Positions 28,691 to 39,231 of a stretch of 64,000 bases of DNA are shown in pieces. Position 1 is the stretch's first letter, and every line of letters starts with the position of its first letter. Source of the stretch: Hyalangium ruber (lineage in GTDB: Bacteria; Myxococcota; Myxococcia; Myxococcales; Myxococcaceae); assembly GCF_034259325.1 (NCBI RefSeq), contig NZ_JAXIVS010000005.1, forward strand, positions 496,001 through 560,000. The letters are read 5' to 3'. Under the pieces are notes generated by a model. It saw only the letters and a program-made list of their open reading frames with translations. It did no database searches and was not told where the DNA came from. A program made the position numbers and the translations under genes.

Positions 28691-29043
28691 AACCCCTCAA
28701 GAAGCCAGGGCCCTCCAATATACGCCCATCCCTCTGTAACTGTCATGTAGGTGACGCTCTGGGGACACACTCCGACAGTGTCTCGAATTTCACCCCATGC
28801 ACGAGGACTTCCTGGAGGGCGACCTCGGGAGCAAGCAGTCGCTCGCCACGGGAGCACCTTCTGCGCGCAGGTCTTCCAGTTCCTGTCTGTTTCTTCTTTC
28901 CCGTCAGCACTGCACGGGAAATGAACTCGGAATGCTCTTTTCACACCCGCGCTGCACGAAACAAAAAATCGGAACTTGATACAGCAATTAATAATATGAG
29001 TGAGTAGAGTAAAAACACCAACTCCGAACTCTCATCTCTGATC
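28691..29043. other. Intergenic region upstream of the NRPS-PKS gene
   Basis: 353 bp between the divergent PAS-kinase and NRPS-PKS genes with no coding frame I can support. The last 70 bp before the NRPS-PKS start (about 28970-29043) are strikingly AT-rich for this genome (for example CAATTAATAATATGAG), which fits a promoter and leader. No clear -24/-12 sigma-54 element, riboswitch or Shine-Dalgarno sequence is visible next to the ATG at 29044. Confidence 0.45.
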
Positions 29044-32000
29044 ATGAAACATCCTACTCTCTTCCCTCTCTCATTCGAGCAGGAACGCATGTGGTTCCTG
29101 TCCAAACTCCATGGCGCCGCACCGGCTTTCCACGAGCGAGGCGGAGCCTGGCTCCAGGGTCCACTCGACCTCCTTGTGTTGAAACAAACACTCGCTGAGG
29201 TGGCGCAGCGACACGAGGTCCTCCGGACAACCTTTGTCGAAGTGGATGGGCAACCCGCTCAGCGAATCGCTGACACGATTGACCTTCCCTGGCGCGAGGC
29301 AGACGCGAGAACGACAGAGGAAGAGGCCCTGTCCGTCGCGCGCGAGGAGGTCTCCCGCCCGTTTGACCTGGAGCATGGTCCTCTTTGGCGGGTCTGTCTG
29401 ATAAAGCTGGAGCCACAGCGGCATCTGCTCGTGGTGACGATGCATCATCTCATCTCGGATGGAGACTGGACCCTCGGCCTGCTCTTCTCCGAATTGTTTT
29501 CGCTGTACACGGCACGCTGTGAAGGGCGCTCGGCGGACCTTCCCATACCCCAGCTCCAATATCGGGATCATGCGCTCTGGCAGCGCGAGCACCTGCGCGG
29601 GGAGAAGATCGCACGTCAACTCACATGGTGGCGGGAACAACTCCAGGGGGTGTCCCCTGCCCTGGACCTCCCTGTGGATCGGCCTCGCCCCTCCATGCAA
29701 GGCTTTGCGGGAGGAACGGTGGAGCGGCGCATGTCTCCGGCGCTTGGACAGGCCGCAAGAGAACTGGCGGAGAAGGAAGGTGTCACGCTTTTCGCGGTGC
29801 TGCTCTCGGGCTTGCAAGCCGTGCTCCACCGATACACCCACCAGGATGACATCAACGTGGGGACACCCTTGGCTGGGCGGCAACATCCAGGCGTGCGACA
29901 ACTCTTGGGTTATTTCGGAAACCCTGTCGTATTGCGTGGGCGAGTAGGCGATGATCCCTCCTTCCGTCAGCTTGTTCTTCGCACACAGCAAGACTTCACC
30001 CACGCTCAAGCTCAGGGTGAGCTGTCCTTCAAGGACCTCGTCGAGGCGCTGGCCCCCGCGAGAGACCTCAGCCGACCGCCGCTCTTCCAGGTGCTCTTCG
30101 TCCTGAGAGACGCGTGGCTCTCCCCTCTCACGAGCCCGGCACTCACCCTCACGCCCGTGGACATCGAGCTACCGTTCGTCGCTTATGAACTCATCGCGTC
30201 TGTCCGAGACCTGGGGACCGACCTGAGCTTGAAGCTCGAATACAACCGCAAGCTGTTCTTTCCTGAATCCGCTGAACAATTGCTCGGGCACTGGGAGGCG
30301 TTGCTACACGGTGCCCTCGAGACACCGGAACAGCGTATTTCTGAAATACCGCTGCTTTCTGCCGAGCAGTCGCATCAACTCTTGTATGCGTGGAATCAAA
30401 CGCAAGCGGATTATCCGAAGGATTCAACGATATACGAGACATTCCAGGAACAGGTCCGTCGTGCCCCGGAGGCGGTGGCCTTGGTCTCCGGTGGCCGGCA
30501 GCTCAGTTACCGAGAGCTGGAGCGCCGGGCTCATCGGCTCGCCTGTGAACTCCGCGATCGAGGGGTAAGGGCCGATGACCGGGTGGCGCTCTTTACCCAG
30601 CGCTCGCCCGAGACGATCATCGCCATGCTCGCCATTCTTGGAGCAGGGGGAGCCTATGTCCCCCTCGACCCAGAGCTTCCCGCCGAGCGTCTGGCCTGGA
30701 TGATCGAGGACGCCCAAGCCCGATTGGTGGTGGCGGTCGGCTCGTCCCCGCTCCCTCTGTCGATTGAGGGCCTCGAGCTCCTTCGCATCGAGGCAACGGA
30801 AACTCCCGCCGCTGACGAGGAGTTGGCTCCACTGCCGAGCGAGGCCCGCAGCGACAATCTCGCCTATATCCTTTACACCTCGGGCTCAACGGGGACTCCG
30901 AAGGGTGTCGGCATCATCCAACGCTCCGTCGTCCAGCTTGCCTTCCACGCCGACCTGAGCCCTGACGATCGCGTCTTGCAGGGGGCGACCTATTCCTTCG
31001 ACATGTCGGTGTACGAGATATGGGGCGCGCTCCTCAAGGGAGCCCGCGTCGTCATCGGCGCGCGAGACGTCACCCTGTCTCCCCAGGCGCTCGGGGAAGA
31101 GCTGCGGCGTCAAGCGATCACCGTGTGCTGCCTGACTCCCGCGATGTTCAACACGCTGGTCCGGGAGGAACCTCGACTCTTCCAGCCCGTCCGGACCGTG
31201 ATCGTCGCTGGCGATGTGCTGGATCCCCACTGGATCCGAGTCGCGCTCCAGGCGGGGAACACGCGGCTCTTCAACGGGTACGGCCCTACCGAGACCACCG
31301 TCTTCACTCACCTCCACCCCATCACGGAGGTGCCGGAGGGGGCCACCTCCATCCCGCTCGGACGCCCCATTCCGAACGTGCAAGTCTATGTGCTCGATCG
31401 CCACCTGAAGCCCGTTCCTCGGGGCGTGCCAGGCGAGCTCTATGTCGGCGGAGCAGGCCTGGCGCGGGGGTACTGGCGCCGACCGGAGCTCACGCAGGAG
31501 CGCTTCATCCCCCACCCCTTCTCGCAAGAGCCTGGCGCCCGGCTCTACAGGACGGGAGACCTCGTCCGATATCAGCCTGGAGGACTGCTCGACTTCCTCG
31601 GACGCATCGATCATCAGGTCAAGATTCGAGGCTTCCGCATCGAGCTCGGAGAGATCGAAGCCGTGCTCGTGGAACACCCGGCGGTCAAGCAGGTCGTCGT
31701 CACCGCACGCGTGCTCGGGTCGGGTGACAAGCAGCTCGTGGCCTACGTCGTTCCGCGGGCGAGTCCGTCCCCCTCCATCACGGAATTGCGTGAGTACCTG
31801 ACGCGGAAGCTGCCGGCCTACATGGTGCCAGCCTTCTTCGTCATGCTGGACGCCCTGCCCTTGAACCCCAATGGCAAGGTGGACCGGCGGGCCCTGCCCA
31901 TTCCAGAGGAAACTCGTCCGGAGTTGGAGCAGGAGTTCGTCGCCCCACGGACCCCCACGCAACAGGCGCTGGCGACCATCTGGAAGGAGATCCTCTCGCT

Positions 32001-35000
32001 GGACCGGGTCGGGCTCCACGACGACTTCTTCGCGCTGGGAGGGCACTCGCTGCGCGCCCTGCAGGTGACGTCGCGGATACGCCAGCACTTCCAAGTGGAC
32101 GTTCCTCTGCGCTCCTTCTTCTCCCATCCCACGCTGGCCAGTCTGGCCGACCTTGTGAGCCAGACTCAGGGCGGGCAGCAGGCCGCTCCGTCCATCACCT
32201 CCGCGTCCCGTGGCGCCGTCGTGCCGCTCTCCTTCGCCCAGGAGCGACTCTGGTTCCTTCAACAGCTTGCACCCGCGAGCGCCGCGTACAACTACCCGGC
32301 GTTTTTCCGAATGCATGGGCCACTCGACGCCGATGCGCTGGAAAAGAGCCTCCAGGTGCTCGTTTCCCGTCACGAGTCCCTACGAACCCGCTTCTCGGAG
32401 ATCGATGGTCAGCCGATGCAAGTGATTGCAGCGCACCTGCCCTTGCGCATCGAGCGCATCGAGCTGCGGTCCCTGCCGCGAGAAGAGCAGGAGCAGGAGG
32501 TCCATCGACGCGCTGAGGCCGAAGCGAGGCGCCCCTTCAATCTCCACCGGGCACCGCTCCTGCGAGCGAACCTGCTCACGCTGGGTGACGACGAGCACGT
32601 GCTGCTGCTCAACCTCCACCACTCGGTCACGGACGGCTGGTCCATGGACGTGCTCTACAGCGAGCTGGAAGCCCTCTACGGTGCTTTGCCCCAGGGGCAG
32701 CCTCCCGCCTTGCCGACACTCGCTCTGCAGTATGCCGATTATGCGGCCTGGCAAAGGCAGTGGGCCGAGACGCCAGCAATGGAGGAGCAGCTCACCTGGT
32801 GGAAGAACCAGCTCGCCGGGGCTCCTCCCGTCCTTGAGCTGCCCACGGATCGGCCTCGGCCCCCCGTCCAGGACTTCCGCGGCGCACGAGTACCCTTCCA
32901 GATCGGCCGAGAGACCACCGCGGCGCTGCGGGCCCTGTCAGCCCAGGAGCGCGTCACGCCCACGATGGTGCTGCTCGCCGCGTTCCAAGCGTTGCTCCAC
33001 CGCTACGCCGGCCAGGAGGAGTTCCTCGTCGGCATGCCTCACGCCAGCCGGGAGCGCTCGGAGCTGGCGGGGGTGGTGGGCTTCTTCGTCAACACCCTGC
33101 CGATGCGGGCCGATCTCTCGGGAGCACCTTCCTTCCGGACCCTGCTGGCGCGGGTACGCGAGACGAGCCTGGGCGCGCATGAACACGCGGAGGTCCCCTT
33201 CGAGCGCCTGGTCAAGGCGTTACGGCCCGATCGAGACCTCAGCACGCTGCCGCTGGTGCAGGTGATGTTCGCCCCCCAGGTCTCCAAGCTGGGGCAACTG
33301 AAGCTGGACGGGCTGGGCGTCGAGCCGCTCGACCTGGATCCGGGTCGCGCACCCTTCGACCTCACCCTGCTCTCCTGGGAAGAAGCCGACACGCTCGCGG
33401 GCCAGTGGGAGTACGCCACGGCGCTCTTCGATCGGAGCACGCTCGAGCGCATGGCGGGGCACCTGTGCAGACTCCTGGAGGGCGCCGTCCGGCAACCGGA
33501 CGCGCTGCTCTCGGGACTGCCACTGCTGGCAGAAGAAGAGCGGCAGCAATTGCTGGTGCGGTGGAATGACACCGCTGTCGACTACCCCCGCGACTCCACG
33601 ATTCCCGAGGCCTTCGCCGAACAGGTCCTCAGGGCTCCAGAGTCCGTGGCCGTAAGGTTCGGCTCGCGGCAGCTCACGTACCGGCAACTGGACCAGCGCG
33701 CCAACCAGTTGGCCTGGCGGCTGCGCCGTATGGGCGTGGGCCCGGACTCTCGCGTGGCGATCGCCATGGAGCGCTCCCTGGAGCTCGTCATCGCCTTGGT
33801 GGGGATTCTCAAGGCAGGCGGCGCCTACGTTCCGCTCGACACGGACTACCCTCGCGAGCGCCTGGCCCTCATGCTCGAGGCCTCGCGACCCGATGCCCTC
33901 ATCACCACCACGGCCTTGCTGCCGAAGGTCCCCGCGCAGGGACTGGGTCACCTGCTCATGGACGAGGCTCGGCTGGAGGAGGAACCCACTTCCGCCCCGG
34001 ACTCGGGAGTGACGGCTCGAAATCTCGCGTACATCTCCTTCACATCCGGCTCCACGGGTCGGCCCAAGGGGGTCTGCATCGAGCAGCGCTCGGTGTTACG
34101 GCTGGTCAAGAACATCCGCTACGCGGAGCTGGGCCCGGGGGAGACGCTCCTGCTGGCCTCGATCCTCTCCTTCGACACCTCCACCTTCGAGCTCTGGGGC
34201 AGCCTGCTCACGGGAGCCACCCTCGCCGTCTTTCCGCCCCACCCTCCCGCGGATGCGCTGGAGCTGACCGAGGTGGTAGCTCGCCATGGCGTCACCTGCC
34301 TCTATCTGTCGTCCGGCCTCTTCGCGCAGGCGGTGGACGTGGCCGCGCAGCGGCTGGCGAGCGTCCCCAGCCTGCGCCACATCGTTGTCGCCGGAGATGT
34401 GTTGTCCGCCCCGCACACCCGCCGCATGGTGGAGCTGGGAGTGACCGTCACGAATGCCTACGGTCCGACGGAATGCACCACCTTCGCGACGGCCTGGCGC
34501 ATGGAGCCACACTCGCGCGTGGAGGACCCGGTGCCGCTGGGTCAGCCCATCTCCAACACCACTTGCTACGTCCTGGATGAGCACATGCAGCCGGTGCCGA
34601 TCGGCGTGGCTGGAGAGCTCTACCTCGGAGGGGATGGTCTGGCGCGCGGCTATATGGGCCAGCCGGAGCTCACCGCCGAGCGCTTCGTGCCCGACCCCTT
34701 CGGCTCCGAGCCCGGGGGGCGCCTCTATCGGACCGGAGATCGGGTCCACTGGCGGAGCGATGGCGCACTCGAGTTCCTCGGTCGCCTGGACACCCAGGTG
34801 AAGGTGAGGGGCCATCGAATCGAGCTCGCGGAGGTGGAGACCGCCCTGCTCTCCTTCCCCTCCGTGTCCAAGGCTGTGGCGGTGGCACGCGAAGACTCCC
34901 CCGGCCAGAAGCGCCTGGTGGGCTACGTCGTGGCCCCGCCCGAGCTGGACATGGCCGTGCTGCGCACCCACCTCACGGAGCACTTGCCCAGGTACATGCA

Positions 35001-38000
35001 GCCTTCAGCGCTCGTGCGGCTCGAGACGCTCCCCCTCACACTCCCTGGGAAGATCGATCGCCGCGCGCTGCCAGCCCCCAGCACGACCCGGCCCGGATCC
35101 GAGCAGAGCTTCGTGGCGCCGCGCTCGGAGCTCGAGCACACGTTGGGAGCCATCTGGCAAGAGGTGCTGGGCGTGGAGCGAGTGGGCGTCGAAGATGCCT
35201 TCTTCGATCTCGGGGGCCACTCGCTGCTACTGGCACAGGTCCGCGTGCGGATCCGCGAACGGCTGGAGCGAGACATCGGACTGGTGACGCTCTTCCAGTA
35301 CCCGACGATCCGCCAGCTTGCCGCACACCTGAGTCCCAACGAGGGAGAAGCGCCCAGGGTCTCCGCCCCCCAGGAGAAGGCAGCCCCCCCCCTCGCGCGA
35401 CAAGAGCACGCCATTGCCATCATCGGCATGGCCGGCCGCTTCCCGGGCGCACGCAGTCCGCGGGAGCTGTGGGAGCTGTTGAGCGATGGGCGCGAAGGCC
35501 TGAGCCGCTTCACCCGTGAGTCGCTCGACGCCTCCGACCTGCCGCCGGAGCTTCGGCGGGACCCCTCTTTCGTCCCGACCATGGGACTGGTCGAGGAGGC
35601 CGCCCATTTCGACGCGGCCTTCTTCGGGTACTCCCCCCAGGAGGCGCAGCTCACCGATCCTCAGCAGCGCCTCTTCCTCGAGTGCAGCTGGGAGGCACTG
35701 GAGGACAGCGGCTACGACCCACGTCGCTACCCTGGCGGCATCGGGGTCTTCGGCGGCGCGGGGGTGCCCCGCTACTGGTTGCAGCAGGTGGCCATGCAGG
35801 GCTCTCCGCGAGGCAGCTCGGGCGACTATCGAACCATCGTCGGCAATGGCAACGACTTCCTGGCGACGCGGGTGGCCTACAAGCTGGGACTGCGTGGCCC
35901 CGCCCTGAGCTTGCAGACGGCCTGCTCGACCTCCCTCGTTGCCATCCACCTGGCCTGCCAGAGCCTTCTGTCCCGCCAGTGCGACATGGCGCTGGCCGGC
36001 GGCGTGTCGCTGTTCTCGCTCACCCCCTCGGGCTATCCCTACGAAGAGGGCGGGATCCTCTCTCCCGATGGCTATTGCCGGCCCTTCGATGCGCAGGCCC
36101 AAGGGACCGTTCCTGGCAGCGGCGTGGGTGTGGTGGTGCTCAAGCGGCTGGAGGAGGCACTGGCGGATGGCGACACCATCCATGCCGTCATCCTGGGCTC
36201 GGCCATCAACAACGATGGTGCCCAGAAGGTGGGATACACCGCTCCCAGCATCGAGGGGCAGGTCGAGGTCATCGCCAAGGCCCAGGCCGCGGCGGCAGTG
36301 ACCCCTGAGACCCTGAGCTATGTCGAGGCGCACGGGACGGCCACGCCGCTGGGAGACCCCATCGAGGTCGCGGCCCTCACCAAGGCGTTTCGCCGTGGTG
36401 CGGTTCCGAAGCAGTCCTGCGCCCTCGGCTCGCTCAAGAGCAACCTGGGGCACCTGGACGCGGCGGCCGGAGTGACCGGCCTGCTCAAGGTGGCCCTCTC
36501 CCTCGAGCACGAGCTCATCCCCGCGACGCTGCACTTCCAACGCCCCAACCCGGAGCTTGCGCTCGAGGACAGTCCCTTCTTCGTGAATGCACAGCCGCGC
36601 GCGTGGCCGCGCGGAGAGCGCCCCCGCCGCGCCGCCGTGAGCTCTTTTGGCATTGGTGGAACCAACGCTCACGCCATCCTGGAAGAGGCTCCGGCGCGCG
36701 CGCCGTCCGGCCCTTCGCGCCCCTGGCAATTGCTGCCGTTGTCCGGCCGCACCCCCACGGCGCTCGAGTCGATGACCGACAGGCTGAGCGAGCACTTGCG
36801 GCAACAGCCGGAGCTGCAGCTTCCAGATGTCGCGTTCACCCTCCAGCAGGGCCGAGTGGCCTTCGAGCACCGCCGGGTGGTGATCTCCCAGAAGCGGGAT
36901 GCCGCGATCTCCTCGCTGGCTTCACGAGAGAGCGCGAAGGTCTTCGAGGGGGTCGTCCCGCCGCAGCCGCCCCAAGTCATCTTCATGTTTCCGGGCGGCG
37001 GCACTCAGCACGTGGGGATGGGACACGAGCTGTACCAGGGCGAGCCCGTCTACCGAGAGGCGCTCGACCGCTGTGCCGACCTCTTCGGACAGGAGCTGGG
37101 GTGCAACCTGCGCTCGCTGCTGTTCGCCGAGGAGGCACACCGCGCCGAGGCCACTTCCCAACTCCTGCGGCCCTCGCTCAACATGGCCTCCATCTTCTCC
37201 ACCGAGTATGCGCTGGCGCAGCTCCTGCTCTCCTGGGGAGTGCGTCCCTCCGCGCTGACCGGACACAGCCTGGGAGAATACGCGGCCGCCACCCTCGCCG
37301 GTGTGCTCTCGCTCGAGGACGCGGTGGCCCTCGTGGCCCTGCGCGGGCGGCTGTGTGACGCGATGCCCGAGTCCGCCATGTTGAGCGTACCCCTGCCAGA
37401 GGAGGCGCTCTCCGCCAAGTGGGCCCAGGAGGTCTCCATCGCGGCGATCAATGGGCCCGCGCACTGCGTGGTCGCGGGCCGCAAAGAGGCGATCGATCGA
37501 CTGGAGGCGAAGCTGCGCCTCGGGGGAATCGAGACCCAGCGTTTGTGGTTGGCGGGAGCCTCCCACTCGCCGCTGGTGGAACCCTTCGCGGCCCGCCTCA
37601 CCGAGCGCGCGGCCTCGATGAAGCTCCAGGCCCCTGTCACGCCCCTCGTCTCCAACCTCACGGGCACCTGGATGAGCCCTGCGGATGCGCGCGATCCCTC
37701 TTACTGGGCCCGCCACCTGCGAGGAACGGTGCGGTTCGCCGACGGACTCTCCACCCTGCTGGCGATGCCAGCCCCCGTGCTCATCGAGGTCGGGCCAGGC
37801 AAGGTGCTGGCGTCCCTGGCGCGCCTCCATGCGCAGACGGGGCAGGCCCGTCTGGTAGCGAGTACCTTGTCCACTCCCAGTTCGGACCGTGGTGATCTGG
37901 AAACCCTGTTGGGCGCGGTGGGGAAGCTCTGGTGTGTGGGAGGCGAACTCGACTGGGCCGCCTTCTCTCGGCAAGAGCGCCGGCAGCGGGTGCCCCTGCC

Positions 38001-39129
38001 GACCTACCCGTTCGAACGGGTCGAGCACCTCATCGAGAAGCCGCGGAGCGTTCAGCCTCCCCCCGCTCCCCTCGTGAAGCCCCCTCCGCTGGATCGGGAT
38101 GCGATCGAGCAGGTCGTCTCGGAACTCTGGCGGGAAGTGCTCGGCGTCCGTTCCATCCGGCCGGACGATCACTTCTTCGATCTCGGCGGGTCCTCGCTCA
38201 TTGCCTTGCAGCTTCGCACCCGGGTGAAGGAGAGGCTCGGCGTCGTACTGCCCATCCACACGCTGGTGGAGAACCCCCGGTTCACGCAGTTGCTGGCCGT
38301 CATCCGGAAAGCGAGCGCCACTTCTCCAGCGGCCCCTGAAGAACAGGCCGCCCCGAGGGAACGCCTGCTGGTCTGCCTCCAGGCTGGGGACCCCGAGGCC
38401 CTTCCCTTCTACCTGGTCCAGCCCATTGGTGGCACGGTCTACTCATACATGAACCTGGCCCGCCTGCTCGGTCCTCAGCAGCCGGTCTATGCCTTTCGCG
38501 CCTCGGGCATCGAGCCAGGGGAACCCATCCATCCCGACGTGCCGACCATCGCGGCGCATCACATCGCGGAACTGCTGGAGCGACAGCCTCGAGGGCCTTT
38601 CCAACTCGGCGGGCATTCCTCCGGAGGTGCCGTGGCCTACGAAATGGCCCGCCAGCTCCACCAGCGGGGGCTGGACGTTGCTCCCGTGTTGCTCCTCGAC
38701 ACACCGCCGCTGCCCCTGAACCAGCTCAAGATCGAGCAGCCCGAGGATCTGCTGCGCCTGGCGGATCCCTTCCGGGAACGGGCGCCCTCCGCATGGGCGG
38801 GTCTTGCCAGCGCGGTCGCCAAAGACTCGCCCTTCCGGGAGTTCCTCATGGTGCATGCGCACGCCCTGGCCTCCTACGCGCCCAGGCGCAGCAAGCTCCC
38901 CCTCGTCTATATCCGCGCCAGGGAGCGAAATGAGGTGCTGGAGTCCCACGCCGAGCGCTGGTGGATGAACCACACCGACGGTGCGTTCTCCATGCACAAC
39001 GTTCCGGGCGATCACTTCACCATGATGGAGTTCCCCCATGTCGCGGCCGTGGCCCGCCTCGTGCGCCAGAACCTCCTAGGAGCCGAACAGGGAGCCTACC
39101 CACACAGCGAGGGAGCAAAGGATCACTGA
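29044..39129 (+). CDS. Hybrid NRPS-PKS: C-A-PCP-C-A-PCP-KS-AT-ACP-TE
   Basis: 3361 residues carrying a complete small assembly line. C1 has HHLISDG at 134-140. A1 has TSGSTGTPKG at 612-621, and PCP1 has S1002 in LGGHSL. C2 has HHSVTDG at 1192-1198. A2 starts its core at T1667, and PCP2 has S2060. KS: C2294 (TACSTS), H2430 (HGTAT), H2470 (NLGH). AT: S2742 (GHSLG) and the substrate motif GASH ending at H2841. ACP: S3051. TE: S3192 (GGHSSGG) and H3324 (GDH). No KR, DH, ER, E or MT domain is present, so a two-amino-acid chain extended once by a malonate-type unit would keep a beta-keto group on release. An N-terminal C domain suggests acylation of the first amino acid or an upstream donor. Hand-aligned specificity residues are D-M-Y-C-I-A-G-V-F-K (A1) and D-T-F-Y-V-A-A-T-F-K (A2); A2 looks aliphatic, A1 is unassigned. 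There is no MbtH, PPTase or tailoring gene alongside. Confidence 0.95.
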   Translation: MKHPTLFPLSFEQERMWFLSKLHGAAPAFHERGGAWLQGPLDLLVLKQTLAEVAQRHEVLRTTFVEVDGQPAQRIADTIDLPWREADARTTEEEALSVAREEVSRPFDLEHGPLWRVCLIKLEPQRHLLVVTMHHLISDGDWTLGLLFSELFSLYTARCEGRSADLPIPQLQYRDHALWQREHLRGEKIARQLTWWREQLQGVSPALDLPVDRPRPSMQGFAGGTVERRMSPALGQAARELAEKEGVTLFAVLLSGLQAVLHRYTHQDDINVGTPLAGRQHPGVRQLLGYFGNPVVLRGRVGDDPSFRQLVLRTQQDFTHAQAQGELSFKDLVEALAPARDLSRPPLFQVLFVLRDAWLSPLTSPALTLTPVDIELPFVAYELIASVRDLGTDLSLKLEYNRKLFFPESAEQLLGHWEALLHGALETPEQRISEIPLLSAEQSHQLLYAWNQTQADYPKDSTIYETFQEQVRRAPEAVALVSGGRQLSYRELERRAHRLACELRDRGVRADDRVALFTQRSPETIIAMLAILGAGGAYVPLDPELPAERLAWMIEDAQARLVVAVGSSPLPLSIEGLELLRIEATETPAADEELAPLPSEARSDNLAYILYTSGSTGTPKGVGIIQRSVVQLAFHADLSPDDRVLQGATYSFDMSVYEIWGALLKGARVVIGARDVTLSPQALGEELRRQAITVCCLTPAMFNTLVREEPRLFQPVRTVIVAGDVLDPHWIRVALQAGNTRLFNGYGPTETTVFTHLHPITEVPEGATSIPLGRPIPNVQVYVLDRHLKPVPRGVPGELYVGGAGLARGYWRRPELTQERFIPHPFSQEPGARLYRTGDLVRYQPGGLLDFLGRIDHQVKIRGFRIELGEIEAVLVEHPAVKQVVVTARVLGSGDKQLVAYVVPRASPSPSITELREYLTRKLPAYMVPAFFVMLDALPLNPNGKVDRRALPIPEETRPELEQEFVAPRTPTQQALATIWKEILSLDRVGLHDDFFALGGHSLRALQVTSRIRQHFQVDVPLRSFFSHPTLASLADLVSQTQGGQQAAPSITSASRGAVVPLSFAQERLWFLQQLAPASAAYNYPAFFRMHGPLDADALEKSLQVLVSRHESLRTRFSEIDGQPMQVIAAHLPLRIERIELRSLPREEQEQEVHRRAEAEARRPFNLHRAPLLRANLLTLGDDEHVLLLNLHHSVTDGWSMDVLYSELEALYGALPQGQPPALPTLALQYADYAAWQRQWAETPAMEEQLTWWKNQLAGAPPVLELPTDRPRPPVQDFRGARVPFQIGRETTAALRALSAQERVTPTMVLLAAFQALLHRYAGQEEFLVGMPHASRERSELAGVVGFFVNTLPMRADLSGAPSFRTLLARVRETSLGAHEHAEVPFERLVKALRPDRDLSTLPLVQVMFAPQVSKLGQLKLDGLGVEPLDLDPGRAPFDLTLLSWEEADTLAGQWEYATALFDRSTLERMAGHLCRLLEGAVRQPDALLSGLPLLAEEERQQLLVRWNDTAVDYPRDSTIPEAFAEQVLRAPESVAVRFGSRQLTYRQLDQRANQLAWRLRRMGVGPDSRVAIAMERSLELVIALVGILKAGGAYVPLDTDYPRERLALMLEASRPDALITTTALLPKVPAQGLGHLLMDEARLEEEPTSAPDSGVTARNLAYISFTSGSTGRPKGVCIEQRSVLRLVKNIRYAELGPGETLLLASILSFDTSTFELWGSLLTGATLAVFPPHPPADALELTEVVARHGVTCLYLSSGLFAQAVDVAAQRLASVPSLRHIVVAGDVLSAPHTRRMVELGVTVTNAYGPTECTTFATAWRMEPHSRVEDPVPLGQPISNTTCYVLDEHMQPVPIGVAGELYLGGDGLARGYMGQPELTAERFVPDPFGSEPGGRLYRTGDRVHWRSDGALEFLGRLDTQVKVRGHRIELAEVETALLSFPSVSKAVAVAREDSPGQKRLVGYVVAPPELDMAVLRTHLTEHLPRYMQPSALVRLETLPLTLPGKIDRRALPAPSTTRPGSEQSFVAPRSELEHTLGAIWQEVLGVERVGVEDAFFDLGGHSLLLAQVRVRIRERLERDIGLVTLFQYPTIRQLAAHLSPNEGEAPRVSAPQEKAAPPLARQEHAIAIIGMAGRFPGARSPRELWELLSDGREGLSRFTRESLDASDLPPELRRDPSFVPTMGLVEEAAHFDAAFFGYSPQEAQLTDPQQRLFLECSWEALEDSGYDPRRYPGGIGVFGGAGVPRYWLQQVAMQGSPRGSSGDYRTIVGNGNDFLATRVAYKLGLRGPALSLQTACSTSLVAIHLACQSLLSRQCDMALAGGVSLFSLTPSGYPYEEGGILSPDGYCRPFDAQAQGTVPGSGVGVVVLKRLEEALADGDTIHAVILGSAINNDGAQKVGYTAPSIEGQVEVIAKAQAAAAVTPETLSYVEAHGTATPLGDPIEVAALTKAFRRGAVPKQSCALGSLKSNLGHLDAAAGVTGLLKVALSLEHELIPATLHFQRPNPELALEDSPFFVNAQPRAWPRGERPRRAAVSSFGIGGTNAHAILEEAPARAPSGPSRPWQLLPLSGRTPTALESMTDRLSEHLRQQPELQLPDVAFTLQQGRVAFEHRRVVISQKRDAAISSLASRESAKVFEGVVPPQPPQVIFMFPGGGTQHVGMGHELYQGEPVYREALDRCADLFGQELGCNLRSLLFAEEAHRAEATSQLLRPSLNMASIFSTEYALAQLLLSWGVRPSALTGHSLGEYAAATLAGVLSLEDAVALVALRGRLCDAMPESAMLSVPLPEEALSAKWAQEVSIAAINGPAHCVVAGRKEAIDRLEAKLRLGGIETQRLWLAGASHSPLVEPFAARLTERAASMKLQAPVTPLVSNLTGTWMSPADARDPSYWARHLRGTVRFADGLSTLLAMPAPVLIEVGPGKVLASLARLHAQTGQARLVASTLSTPSSDRGDLETLLGAVGKLWCVGGELDWAAFSRQERRQRVPLPTYPFERVEHLIEKPRSVQPPPAPLVKPPPLDRDAIEQVVSELWREVLGVRSIRPDDHFFDLGGSSLIALQLRTRVKERLGVVLPIHTLVENPRFTQLLAVIRKASATSPAAPEEQAAPRERLLVCLQAGDPEALPFYLVQPIGGTVYSYMNLARLLGPQQPVYAFRASGIEPGEPIHPDVPTIAAHHIAELLERQPRGPFQLGGHSSGGAVAYEMARQLHQRGLDVAPVLLLDTPPLPLNQLKIEQPEDLLRLADPFRERAPSAWAGLASAVAKDSPFREFLMVHAHALASYAPRRSKLPLVYIRARERNEVLESHAERWWMNHTDGAFSMHNVPGDHFTMMEFPHVAAVARLVRQNLLGAEQGAYPHSEGAKDH

Positions 39130-39201
39130 AGCAGCTTGCTTGGAATTGAGCGATTCCCTCGTCTTTCCTGTTCAGCCGAAAGGCCGGCCGAAAAAAGCGC
39201 G

Positions 39202-39227
39202 CGGGACCTGGCTGTAATAAGGTCCCG
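39202..39227. promoter_or_regulatory. 8-bp inverted repeat just upstream of the PAS kinase start
   Basis: CGGGACCT (39202-39209) and AGGTCCCG (39220-39227) are perfect inverted repeats separated by 10 nt, ending 4 nt before the chosen ATG. The position covers the ribosome-binding region, so it could be an operator or a translation-controlling hairpin for the kinase gene. It has no T-run after it and is a poor intrinsic terminator for the NRPS-PKS gene. Confidence 0.5.
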
Positions 39228-39231
39228 GCGC

